58,192 nucleotides of DNA from Alteromonas sp. ALT199. Lineage in GTDB: Bacteria; Pseudomonadota; Gammaproteobacteria; Enterobacterales; Alteromonadaceae. The stretch is from positions 1 through 58,192 of the forward strand of contig NZ_JAHHDX010000003.1 in assembly GCF_018619335.1 (NCBI RefSeq), given 5' to 3'. This document shows positions 8,260 through 15,827 of the stretch, in pieces; position 1 is the stretch's first letter; each line of letters begins with the position of its first letter. The position numbers and the translations under genes were made by a program. The notes under the pieces are model-generated. The model made no database searches, was not told where the DNA came from, and was given only the letters and a program-made list of their open reading frames with translations.

Positions 8260-9326
8260 AGTTGAATCTCCACATCGGTAACGGCTTGTGATACACACAA
8301 CTGAATAAGTTGCTCTGCGCTATCTGAAAGTTCGCCAGTGCGGGTATCTCTTACCACGCCTCTTTTCTTAACGCATTGGCATTGGTGACAGATCCCCATT
8401 CCACAGCCATAGGTCACAGGTTGTTCTGCCTGTTGAAGCTGTGAAAGCAGGGTTTGCTGATTGTCGATAGCCAAAGACTGGCCATTGTGAACCAAAGAGA
8501 AGGTTTCGCTTTCGGTAAGGCTGGTGTGGCTCACCACAGGCAGTGCAGCAAAATGCTCGCTTGAAACCGATGTATTGCTTTTCCTGGCATAACTTTCTAC
8601 CTGCTTGAACATGGCATGTGGGCCACACACTAACCAGTGTGCATTAGCAAAATTATTCAAATGGGCTTCTACATCCCCATCTTTTTGCCTAGTTAAAACA
8701 TCATAGGTGAAGTTTTCACAGCGTTCACTAAAAGCTGTTAACTCGTTAAGCAATACATGTTCGTCTGGCTTGGCAAAATAAAGTAAATGGACCGATTTTT
8801 TATTTACCTTCCCATTGTTAATAGCATCGTCAAGCATGGCAATGAAAGGGGTAATGCCCGAGCCGCCCGCAATCATTAATAAGGGCTTTTCCGTTTTCGG
8901 CCATACAAACTCCCCCATGGGGGCTGAGATATTTACCCATTGATTAGGCACACACGTATGAAGATAAGGTGTTAGCGCGCCCTGGGCTTTTACCTTAGTG
9001 ACCAAGCGAATCCGCTTGCCTCTTTGGTGGGTGTTTGCACCACTCGCTATAGTAAATACGCGGGTGGTGAGCCTGCCATTAACCTCTATGGTCAACGCGA
9101 TATGCTGCCCTGCGATATGCATTGGCCAAGACATTTCAGGAGTAAGTGTCACTTCGAGCATATCCATGCTTAGTTTTTTGACTGACACAACCTTGGCTCT
9201 GAAATATCCATCCCGCCATGCAGGCTTAATTTGCTGCATCAGCACTTCCCAATAGCCCTTCCAAGAGCCATGGTGAAATATGCAATCAGTAAATTTATCT
9301 AGTAGAAGTCTCAATGTAGAAATCAC
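8256..9326 (-). CDS. Ferredoxin reductase with C-terminal 2Fe-2S domain, electron donor to the desaturase
   Basis: A three-part electron carrier: an FAD-binding barrel (RVFTIASG is the flavin motif, about residue 95), an NAD(P)-binding lobe (IAGGSGITPF, CGPHAMF) and a plant-type 2Fe-2S domain at the C-terminus with cysteines in CGMGICHQCQC (about residues 305-313) and the final one in QLCVSQ. It should pass electrons from NAD(P)H to the desaturase encoded immediately downstream, whose ATG overlaps its stop codon. The start is a GTG; an in-frame ATG 29 codons later (9239) is the alternative, but the upstream segment resembles the N-terminus of the Pseudomonas homologue as I recall it. Two operator-like repeats lie 53-92 nt upstream. 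Confidence 0.88.
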   Translation of the reverse strand: MISTLRLLLDKFTDCIFHHGSWKGYWEVLMQQIKPAWRDGYFRAKVVSVKKLSMDMLEVTLTPEMSWPMHIAGQHIALTIEVNGRLTTRVFTIASGANTHQRGKRIRLVTKVKAQGALTPYLHTCVPNQWVNISAPMGEFVWPKTEKPLLMIAGGSGITPFIAMLDDAINNGKVNKKSVHLLYFAKPDEHVLLNELTAFSERCENFTYDVLTRQKDGDVEAHLNNFANAHWLVCGPHAMFKQVESYARKSNTSVSSEHFAALPVVSHTSLTESETFSLVHNGQSLAIDNQQTLLSQLQQAEQPVTYGCGMGICHQCQCVKKRGVVRDTRTGELSDSAEQLIQLCVSQAVTDVEIQL

Positions 9327-9378
9327 ACCTATTTATCGTCGGATTATTTTCAATACCGAAAAGAATAAAAACATTTAA

Positions 9379-9418
9379 GCGTACATGTGTAAGCTGATTC
9401 GGCGCACAAGTGTAAGCT
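9379..9418. promoter_or_regulatory. Tandem 17-bp operator-like repeats upstream of the desaturase operon
   Basis: GCGTACATGTGTAAGCT at 9379-9395 and GCGCACAAGTGTAAGCT at 9402-9418 agree at 15 of 17 positions and are spaced exactly 23 bp apart. The core contains a TACATGTGTA-like partial dyad. They lie 53-92 nt upstream of the reductase start, where a repressor or activator of the desaturase operon would bind. In Pseudomonas the homologous operon is controlled by the TetR-type DesT; no such regulator gene is adjacent here. Confidence 0.5.
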
Positions 9419-9605
9419 TAAATTTTTCTGCGTCAAGAGGCGGTAGTGAATATTTGGTTTAACGTCGTCGAAATGGGCTAATACTTTTGCGAAAAATGCA
9501 AAAGTGCTATGTAAAAAGTACGGGTTCTAACAAAGCTAATGGGACTCATATATAGGGTTACATAAGGTGAAATAGCAAAAATGAAAAACTCAAAGGACCC
9601 GCATT

Positions 9606-9858
9606 ATGAAATTATTTGAAACCGTATCGCTGGCTGGTGAAAAACTTAATAACCTTATTGTCATGCCACCTATGACCCGTTCCCGCTCAACTTAGCCTGG
9701 TGACGTGCCAAATACCTTAATGGCAGATTATTACGCTCAACGCCCAACGCGCAAGCGCAGGGCTTACCGTAAGCGAGGGCACACAAATTTTTGCGCTAGG
9801 TAAGGGCTATGCGTGGACGCCGGGTATCTATACCAAGGCGCACACCTTTTTTAATTGA
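9606..9858 (+). pseudogene. Decayed Old Yellow Enzyme (NemA/alkene reductase type) remnant
   Basis: Translation from the ATG at 9606 begins MKLFETVSLAGEKLNN and continues through IVMPPMTRSRST, the start of the FMN-binding barrel of N-ethylmaleimide/xenobiotic reductases. An in-frame TAG follows at once, where an intact gene would continue with PGDVPNTLMADYYAQR. After YYAQR the frame breaks; another frame then carries GLTVSEGTQIF and GYAWTPGIYTKAH, the expected next segment. The sequence then stops about 80 residues into a family of about 360, so the rest of the barrel is deleted. At least one nonsense codon, one frameshift and a large 3' deletion rule out function. Confidence 0.85.
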
Positions 9859-9889
9859 AGATGAGTACAAGTGGTTAATTGCAACGCGC

Positions 9890-10108
9890 TTAGAAGTTGC
9901 GGTTTCGATATAGCCAAGCGCCGATACCACTTCCGGCTATTAGCATTGACGCTACTACCCATAGCTTTGATATAGGTGTGCCATTTGGGCATTGTAGTGA
10001 CATGGTCGCGCCGGCTAAATTTTGACAGTCGAACAGTTGTCCCAATGCTAATACTAACAAGCCGAGCAATACACCGATAACAGCATAAGACAAATTATTG
10101 AAAGACAT
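9890..10108 (-). CDS. Small two-helix membrane protein, unknown function
   Basis: A 72-residue protein with two hydrophobic helices (about residues 7-25 and 49-65) separated by a loop holding two cysteines (FDCQNLAG and LQCPNGT). The AAGGAAAGGT ribosome-binding site directly before the ATG argues that it is translated. No family recognised. It lies between the decayed oxidoreductase and the divergent prfB gene. Confidence 0.55.
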   Translation of the reverse strand: MSFNNLSYAVIGVLLGLLVLALGQLFDCQNLAGATMSLQCPNGTPISKLWVVASMLIAGSGIGAWLYRNRNF

Positions 10109-10443
10109 ACCTTTCCTTCAGTTTTTCCATTTGGCGTTTACAACGACCACTCGGTTCTAATGCACACTTATGGGAAGCGTGATTGTGTTAGAACAGTGCA
10201 ATAGTTATTAGCATCGCAACGCAAGCAACCTTGCATAAATTTATTCTTATGGCCTTTGACTCCGTTACCAACGCTTAAGGCAAGCCACTAAACCATAAAA
10301 ATGTTCACTTCGTCGTTGCTGATTAAAAAGTGCTCGGTTTACTAAGCAAATTGAACGTCGCAATATTTGCGCCAACCCCTATCAAAATTCCTTCAAATTC
10401 GGTACTATCCGCGGTCTTAAATTTTTAACGAAATAAGCGGACT
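10109..10443. other. Divergent intergenic region upstream of prfB
   Basis: This 335-nt gap must hold the promoters for the small membrane gene (minus strand) and for prfB-lysS (plus strand). I see no long open frame, RNA gene or strong hairpin. The prfB ATG at 10444 has no classical strong ribosome-binding site just upstream (AACGAAATAAGCGG). Confidence 0.4.
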
Positions 10444-11542
10444 ATGTTTGAAATAAACCCCGTTACTAATGCGATAAAAGATATCCGCGAGCGCACCGAA
10501 GCGCTTAGGGGGTATCTTTGACTTTGATGCAAAGTCAGAGCGTTTAGAAGAAGTTAGCCGAGAGTTAGAAAGTCCTGATGTTTGGAACGAGCCAGACAGA
10601 GCGCAGGCACTTGGCAAAGAAAAAGTGGCCCTTGAGCAAATCGTTGAAACGATCCATAAACTCGATCAGGGAACGGAAGATGTTGAAGGTCTTGTTGAAC
10701 TGGCTGTAGAAGCTGAAGATGAAGACACCTTCAACGAAGCGCAAAGTGAACTAGAAGGCTTAATTGAGCAGCTAGAAGTGCTTGAATTTCGCCGTATGTT
10801 CTCTGGTCCCAATGATGAAAACGACTGCTACATTGATATACAGTCGGGTTCTGGCGGCACCGAGGCGCAAGATTGGGCTAATATGCTGCTTCGCATGTAT
10901 TTGCGTTGGGGTGAAGCTCACGGTTTTAAAACTGAACTTATTGAAGTATCAGACGGAGATGTGGCCGGTATTAAAAGTGCGACCCTTCGTATGCAAGGTG
11001 AGTATGCATTTGGTTGGCTACGAACAGAAACGGGTGTTCATCGCTTGGTTCGTAAGTCACCGTTTGATTCGGGCAACCGCCGTCATACGTCATTTTCATC
11101 AGCGTTTGTATACCCAGAAATAGACGACGATATTGATATAGATATCAACCCGTCTGACTTACGTATAGACACCTATCGAGCGTCGGGCGCGGGTGGACAG
11201 CACGTAAACAGAACAGACTCTGCGGTACGTATTACCCACGAGCCAACGGGTATTGTGGTGCAGTGTCAGAACGACCGCTCGCAGCACAAAAACAAAGATC
11301 AGGCGATGAAGCAGTTAAAAGCTAAACTTTATGAGTTTGAACTGCAAAAACAAAACGCCGAAAAGCAAGCGATGGAAGACAGTAAATCTGATATCGGCTG
11401 GGGAAGTCAAATTCGCTCTTATGTATTGGACGACTCTCGCATTAAGGATTTGCGCACTGGCGTGGAAACACGTAACACTCAAGCCGTGCTAGATGGCGAC
11501 TTGGACAAATTTATTGAAGCCAGCCTGAAATCTGGGCTGTAA
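10444..11542 (+). CDS. prfB: Peptide chain release factor 2 (programmed +1 frameshift)
   Basis: RF2 recognises UGA and UAA stop codons and triggers release of the finished peptide. The gene opens with 25 codons ending ...TAT CTT, then an in-frame TGA (10519-10521) followed by C. The stimulatory AGGGGG element lies just upstream. Ribosomes slip +1 at CTT and continue at GAC (10520), giving 365 residues, the same as E. coli RF2. The stop-codon recognition motif SPF (in VRKSPFDSG) and the peptidyl-transferase motif GGQ (residues 250-252) are both present. The frameshift makes synthesis self-regulating, because low RF2 slows reading of the internal UGA. Coordinates span the frameshift. lysS follows after 23 nt, as in E. 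coli. Confidence 0.97.
10507..10522 (+). promoter_or_regulatory. prfB: prfB programmed +1 frameshift site
   Basis: AGGGGG (internal Shine-Dalgarno), then TAT, the slippery CTT, the TGA stop and C. This is the canonical arrangement seen in E. coli, with identical spacing between the AGGGGG element and CTT TGA C. Confidence 0.96.
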
Positions 11543-11565
11543 ACCGAACAACGAAGTGAAAGGTT

Positions 11566-13134
11566 ATGACTGACCAACAAACAGACGATAACAAATTGAT
11601 TGCAGAGCGCCGTGCAAAGCTAAGCGCTATTCGCGAGCAGTGCCGTGCAAACGGTTTCCCAAACAGCTTCCGTCGTGAAAACTATGCGGATGAGCTTCAA
11701 GCTAAGTTCGGTGAATTCGACAAAGAAACCTTGCAAGAGCAGGGTAACAAGGTAAGCATTGCTGGCCGCATCATGGCAAAGCGCGGTCCTTTCATGCTGC
11801 TTCAAGACATGACAGGTCGTATTCAAGCTTACGCTGATAAAGACACGCAAAAAGCACTTAAAGCAAAATACGGTGCACTGGATATTGGTGACATCATTGG
11901 CGTAGCGGGCGACCTGCACAAATCAGGTAAGGGCGATCTTTACGTGAACATGGAGCAATACGAGTTGCTTACTAAAGCACTGCGTCCATTGCCAGAAAAG
12001 TTCCATGGTTTGAGCGACCAGGAAACTAAGTATCGCCAGCGTTACGTTGACTTAATTACAAGTGAGCAAACCCGCAAAACCTTTATGATCCGCAGTAAGA
12101 TTGTAAACGGCATTCGTAACTATCTTACTGAGCGTGACTATCTAGAAGTAGAAACGCCGATGCTACAGGTTATTCCGGGTGGTGCGACTGCGAAGCCGTT
12201 TGTAACTCACCACAATGCGCTAGACATCGATATGTACCTGCGTATTGCGCCAGAGTTATACCTTAAGCGCTTAGTCGTTGGTGGTTTTGAGCGCGTGTTT
12301 GAAATTAACCGTAACTTCCGTAACGAAGGTTTATCAACGCGCCACAACCCAGAGTTCACTATGCTTGAGTTCTACCAAGCATATGCAGACTACAATGACC
12401 TGATGAACCTAACAGAAGATATGCTGCGCACGCTGGCTGAAGATATTTTGGGCACAAGCATCATCAAGAATACAACCAAAGATGCTGACGGTAATGTAAC
12501 GTCTGAAGTTGAATACAACTTTGGTAAGCCGTTTGACCGCTTGAGCATGGGTGAGGCCATTCTTAAATATTGGCCAGAAGCTGATGAAGCCGCAATTCGC
12601 GATCCAGAAGCAAATTTGGATTCGCTTAAAGCAATGGCAAAGCAGCTACATATCAAAGAGCCTGAAGTTGACGGTATTTGGGGTGCAGGTAAGTACCTTT
12701 GCGAAATCTTTGAAGCAACCGCCGAAGAGAAGCTTGAACAGCCTACGTTTATTACCGAATATCCGTGGGAAGTATCACCGCTTGCACGTCGTAATGATAA
12801 CAATCCATTCATTACCGACCGCTTCGAGTTCTTCGTAGGCGGGCGTGAGTTAGCCAACGGCTTTAGCGAGCTTAACGACCCAGAAGATCAAGCCGAGCGT
12901 TTTGCGAAGCAAGTTGAAGAAAAAGATGCAGGCGACGATGAAGCTATGCACTTTGACGACGATTACATTCGCGCCCTTGAGTATGGCCTACCGCCAACGG
13001 CGGGTGAAGGTATTGGTATCGACCGCTTAGCGATGTTGTTTACCGATAGCTCTACCATTAAAGACGTAATCTTGTTCCCACACATGAAGCCTCAGGCGCC
13101 TAAAGACGCGCAAGAAGCGGGTGAGCAAGAGTAA
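11566..13134 (+). CDS. lysS: Lysyl-tRNA synthetase, class II
   Basis: Charges tRNA-Lys with lysine in the cytoplasm. The protein has an N-terminal OB-fold anticodon-binding domain (about residues 60-150, including [14 protein letters not shown]) and the class II catalytic core with motif 2 ([15 protein letters not shown]) and motif 3 ([15 protein letters not shown]). The length of 522 residues is close to the E. coli enzyme (505). It follows prfB by 23 nt on the same strand, the same operon as in E. coli. It is convergent with panE, whose stop lies 24 nt beyond. Confidence 0.97.
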   Translation: MTDQQTDDNKLIAERRAKLSAIREQCRANGFPNSFRRENYADELQAKFGEFDKETLQEQGNKVSIAGRIMAKRGPFMLLQDMTGRIQAYADKDTQKALKAKYGALDIGDIIGVAGDLHKSGKGDLYVNMEQYELLTKALRPLPEKFHGLSDQETKYRQRYVDLITSEQTRKTFMIRSKIVNGIRNYLTERDYLEVETPMLQVIPGGATAKPFVTHHNALDIDMYLRIAPELYLKRLVVGGFERVFEINRNFRNEGLSTRHNPEFTMLEFYQAYADYNDLMNLTEDMLRTLAEDILGTSIIKNTTKDADGNVTSEVEYNFGKPFDRLSMGEAILKYWPEADEAAIRDPEANLDSLKAMAKQLHIKEPEVDGIWGAGKYLCEIFEATAEEKLEQPTFITEYPWEVSPLARRNDNNPFITDRFEFFVGGRELANGFSELNDPEDQAERFAKQVEEKDAGDDEAMHFDDDYIRALEYGLPPTAGEGIGIDRLAMLFTDSSTIKDVILFPHMKPQAPKDAQEAGEQE

Positions 13135-13157
13135 AATCGGTTATAAACGCTGAGGCT

Positions 13158-14099
13158 TTAAACACTTAGCGCTTTAACACGCTCTAACAAAAGGGTGTTC
13201 TCGGGAACGGGGATACCCTTTTTCTTTGCCATTTCCACGATATAACCGTTAATGGCTTCGATTTCAGTTTGCCTGCCGTGAGCCACATCTTGGTGCATGC
13301 TGGAATAGTTTTCACCTGTTGCTTTGGCTACCGACAGTACGTTCTCATGAACCATCTGCGCAGTAAAATCTAACCCGTAGGTCTTTGCCACGAGCGTAAA
13401 CTCACGGCATATAGCATGACGGCTTTGCTCAAATTCAGCGTCGGCAATATGCTTATTTTGAATATTGTGAAGCGCTGTTAGTGGGTTAATCACAGCATTA
13501 ACAGAAAGCTTGGTCCACAGTGCCCTTAAAATGTCACTTTGGTACTGCACAGGGGGAAGCGCACTATCTAAGGTAGCAATTGCATTTGCAAGCTGGGGGG
13601 CGACTTGTAAAAGGTCTGCAAGCTTTTGTGGTGGTGGCACAGCTAAATTAGGCGCACCAATTTGCGTTGCTCCTAGCCCAGTATACTTCACATGAAAATC
13701 GCCGCTCGATGTACTTTCTTTTAACGCGCCATGACTCGTTGTAGCAAGAAGCAGCGGATAATCGCGGCCTAACAAATCTCGTGCAACCTCTAGCCCGCCC
13801 ATACCATTGTGCATCATCACAACCGTCGGTTTTTGAGTGAGGCAGGGAAGCCATTGGATCAAAGCAGCGTTAAGTTGATACACTTTAAGTGGAAGTATTA
13901 ACACGTCACTTTTTTCAAGAACGACAGGCGCTGGCATAGGAGCTTTTAGTGCAATGCTTTGACTATCTTGCCATTGTGCGAAAGCCGGCATGGTTTTAAT
14001 ATTTCTGGGGTAGCAATCATACGGCACGCCATTTTTTTGAGCGCTCGCTGCAATTAAACTTCCGATGGCACCGCTACCGACTATGTGTAGTTTTCCCAT
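13158..14099 (-). CDS. panE: 2-dehydropantoate 2-reductase
   Basis: NADPH-dependent reduction of ketopantoate to pantoate in pantothenate/CoA synthesis. The N-terminal Rossmann motif GSGAIGS (residues 8-14) and the C-terminal ketopantoate-reductase helical domain (WTKLSVNAVINPLTALHNI, with the catalytic Lys; then E-x-x-x-V and SSMHQDVAHGRQTEIEAINGYIV) match ApbA/PanE. The length of 313 residues suits the family. The motif HGRQTEIEAINGYIV with SSMxQD is diagnostic. Convergent with lysS. Confidence 0.92.
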   Translation of the reverse strand: MGKLHIVGSGAIGSLIAASAQKNGVPYDCYPRNIKTMPAFAQWQDSQSIALKAPMPAPVVLEKSDVLILPLKVYQLNAALIQWLPCLTQKPTVVMMHNGMGGLEVARDLLGRDYPLLLATTSHGALKESTSSGDFHVKYTGLGATQIGAPNLAVPPPQKLADLLQVAPQLANAIATLDSALPPVQYQSDILRALWTKLSVNAVINPLTALHNIQNKHIADAEFEQSRHAICREFTLVAKTYGLDFTAQMVHENVLSVAKATGENYSSMHQDVAHGRQTEIEAINGYIVEMAKKKGIPVPENTLLLERVKALSV

Positions 14100-14178
14100 T
14101 AATATCTATCACATCTTGTATTAGGTTACTGTTTTACTTATGAGGAACGGGCTTATCTTGATGACGCTCTTCTAAAGA

Positions 14179-14925
14179 TTAAGACAAAAAGCGCGCTGGA
14201 ATAGACGGCCATGGATAGATTTCAGGCGCATTAAGATCCTTGTACCAAGCGTACACGTCTTCTTCGTTAATTACTTCGCCTGTATCGAAAGGTGCGGTTA
14301 TCGCTAATTCACCTTTGGATAAAGGAAGACGCAAATGCCACGCATGAAGGTAGAGCCTGTCTGATGGCGTACCTCCATAAAGTGTATCACCCAAAATTGG
14401 TGCGCCGACGCTTTTGAGCGCGACTCGAATTTGATGAGTTTTCCCCGAATGAGGTTTAACGACAAAGCCACGAGTTCCGGGTTTAGCTGCACTACTGAAA
14501 AACTGAGTAATTGCTGGGCTTTCCTGAGTTTTTAGCAAAATACGCTGGCCACCTCGGCGATTCTTCATATCGCCGATTATCATGCCTTGTTTCTTTTTAG
14601 GTTTGTTACCGCTTAAGGCTAAGTAGTATTTACTGACGCGTCTTAATGAAAAAAGCTCGCCAATTTCTGCCGCCACCGTTGCATTTTTAGCCAGGCATAA
14701 GCAGCCCGAGGTGCCGGTATCCAAACGGTGGCAAAGGTGCAGTTCTTCCACGGCTAGCTGCTTTTTTAGAACAGTAACAATACCATCTATCTTTCCAGCT
14801 TTAACGACTGTGGCGGATTCACCTTTTACGTCAGCGTCGCCGACAGCATCGTGCATGGCAACGCCAACTGGTTTATTAACAACAATAAGGTCAGCGTTTT
14901 CAAAGAGGACAGGAATAGGCTGCAC
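14179..14925 (-). CDS. RluA-family RNA pseudouridine synthase
   Basis: Converts a uridine in rRNA or tRNA to pseudouridine. The catalytic motif CHRLDTGTSGCLCLAKN (the Asp is the nucleophile) and the later GKTHQIRVAL match the RluA superfamily; no S4 domain precedes it, as in RluA-like single-domain enzymes. The target site cannot be assigned. The start is a GTG (14925-14923) that overlaps the TAG stop of the HPt gene, so translation is probably coupled to that gene. Length 248 residues. Confidence 0.88.
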   Translation of the reverse strand: MQPIPVLFENADLIVVNKPVGVAMHDAVGDADVKGESATVVKAGKIDGIVTVLKKQLAVEELHLCHRLDTGTSGCLCLAKNATVAAEIGELFSLRRVSKYYLALSGNKPKKKQGMIIGDMKNRRGGQRILLKTQESPAITQFFSSAAKPGTRGFVVKPHSGKTHQIRVALKSVGAPILGDTLYGGTPSDRLYLHAWHLRLPLSKGELAITAPFDTGEVINEEDVYAWYKDLNAPEIYPWPSIPARFLS

Positions 14926-15485
14926 TAGCTATTTTCTAACTCTTCAATGGCTTCTTCGTAATCTAGCTCGTCAACCGCATCAATAATGGCCGTGCGTTTT
15001 TCTTGCGGTAAGGCAAGAGCGTCTAGCCATTCGTCTAGCTTATCTTGTGCAATAAATTCGCTAGCCTTTAGGGCTGCCATTAATTGTTTGCGAGCTTGCT
15101 CCGCAGCTGCGCCATTTGCGGGCGCAGTAGTGACAACTTCGGGCTCTTTAATTAACGAGTCTACTGTTGTAATTGTTTCATCTAATACAGCGGTAAAAGC
15201 AGGATACTCGTCAGCTACTTGCCTGTCATTTCGAAAACTAGCTTCAACTGGCTTGCTTGCGTTGTGCAGCGCAAACATACCTAAATTTCCTGTTACGCCC
15301 TTAAGGGTATGAACAAGTGAATAAGCTTCAGTGAAGTCACCCTTTGCAATATGCGCTTGTAAGTCAGCTTCAAGCGAACGGTATTCGTCCGTGAACTTAC
15401 CTAGTAGGGTGAACAACAGCTTTTTATTACCACTTAACTGTGACATTCCGAAGTCTATATCGAGTACTGTTGTTGACTGTTCCAT
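14925..15485 (-). CDS. Orphan histidine-phosphotransfer (HPt) domain protein
   Basis: A 186-residue cytoplasmic protein with an N-terminal HPt four-helix domain; the phospho-accepting His lies in HTLKGVTGNLG (about residue 60). This matches the HPt hallmark H-x-L-K-G. It should shuttle phosphate between a hybrid kinase and a response regulator, but neither is encoded nearby. The C-terminal third (about residues 115-186) is acidic and helical (EQARKQLMAALKASEF, YEEAIEELENS), resembling segments found beside HPt domains in hybrid kinases. Its stop overlaps the GTG of the pseudouridine synthase gene, an unusual pairing of phosphorelay and RNA modification. Confidence 0.85.
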   Translation of the reverse strand: MEQSTTVLDIDFGMSQLSGNKKLLFTLLGKFTDEYRSLEADLQAHIAKGDFTEAYSLVHTLKGVTGNLGMFALHNASKPVEASFRNDRQVADEYPAFTAVLDETITTVDSLIKEPEVVTTAPANGAAAEQARKQLMAALKASEFIAQDKLDEWLDALALPQEKRTAIIDAVDELDYEEAIEELENS

Positions 15486-15827
15486 ACATCTATCCTTTTA
15501 TTTCGCAACTTCTAATGGACAATTTCTAGTCCAAACGGAAACCATTTGTCAGTTCATTCGTACCACTTAACGAATTCAACTAGCTAAAGCCTTTGTTACT
15601 AAAGACTATGAAGTGTAAGTGTATTTCAGAAATGCACAAATTAATACAATCATAGCAAAGTGGAAACAAGTAAAGCGTTAAAAAGTCTGGTAGTCTTCGA
15701 AAATTCGATCGCGCTTTTGAAATCGCAACTTTACTCTCAATCGTCAAGTTTAATGGTGGCGAGTTACGACAAAGTGAAGTCAGAGTGAAGGCGAGTGAAA
15801 AAATGTAGTAATTTAAAAGGAATCATC
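15486..15827. other. Divergent intergenic region, HPt gene to M16 peptidase gene
   Basis: A 342-nt gap holding the promoters of the minus-strand HPt gene and the plus-strand peptidase gene. A GTG at 15795 is in frame with the peptidase but is not the preferred start. I see no RNA gene, long repeat or convincing operator in it. Confidence 0.35.
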
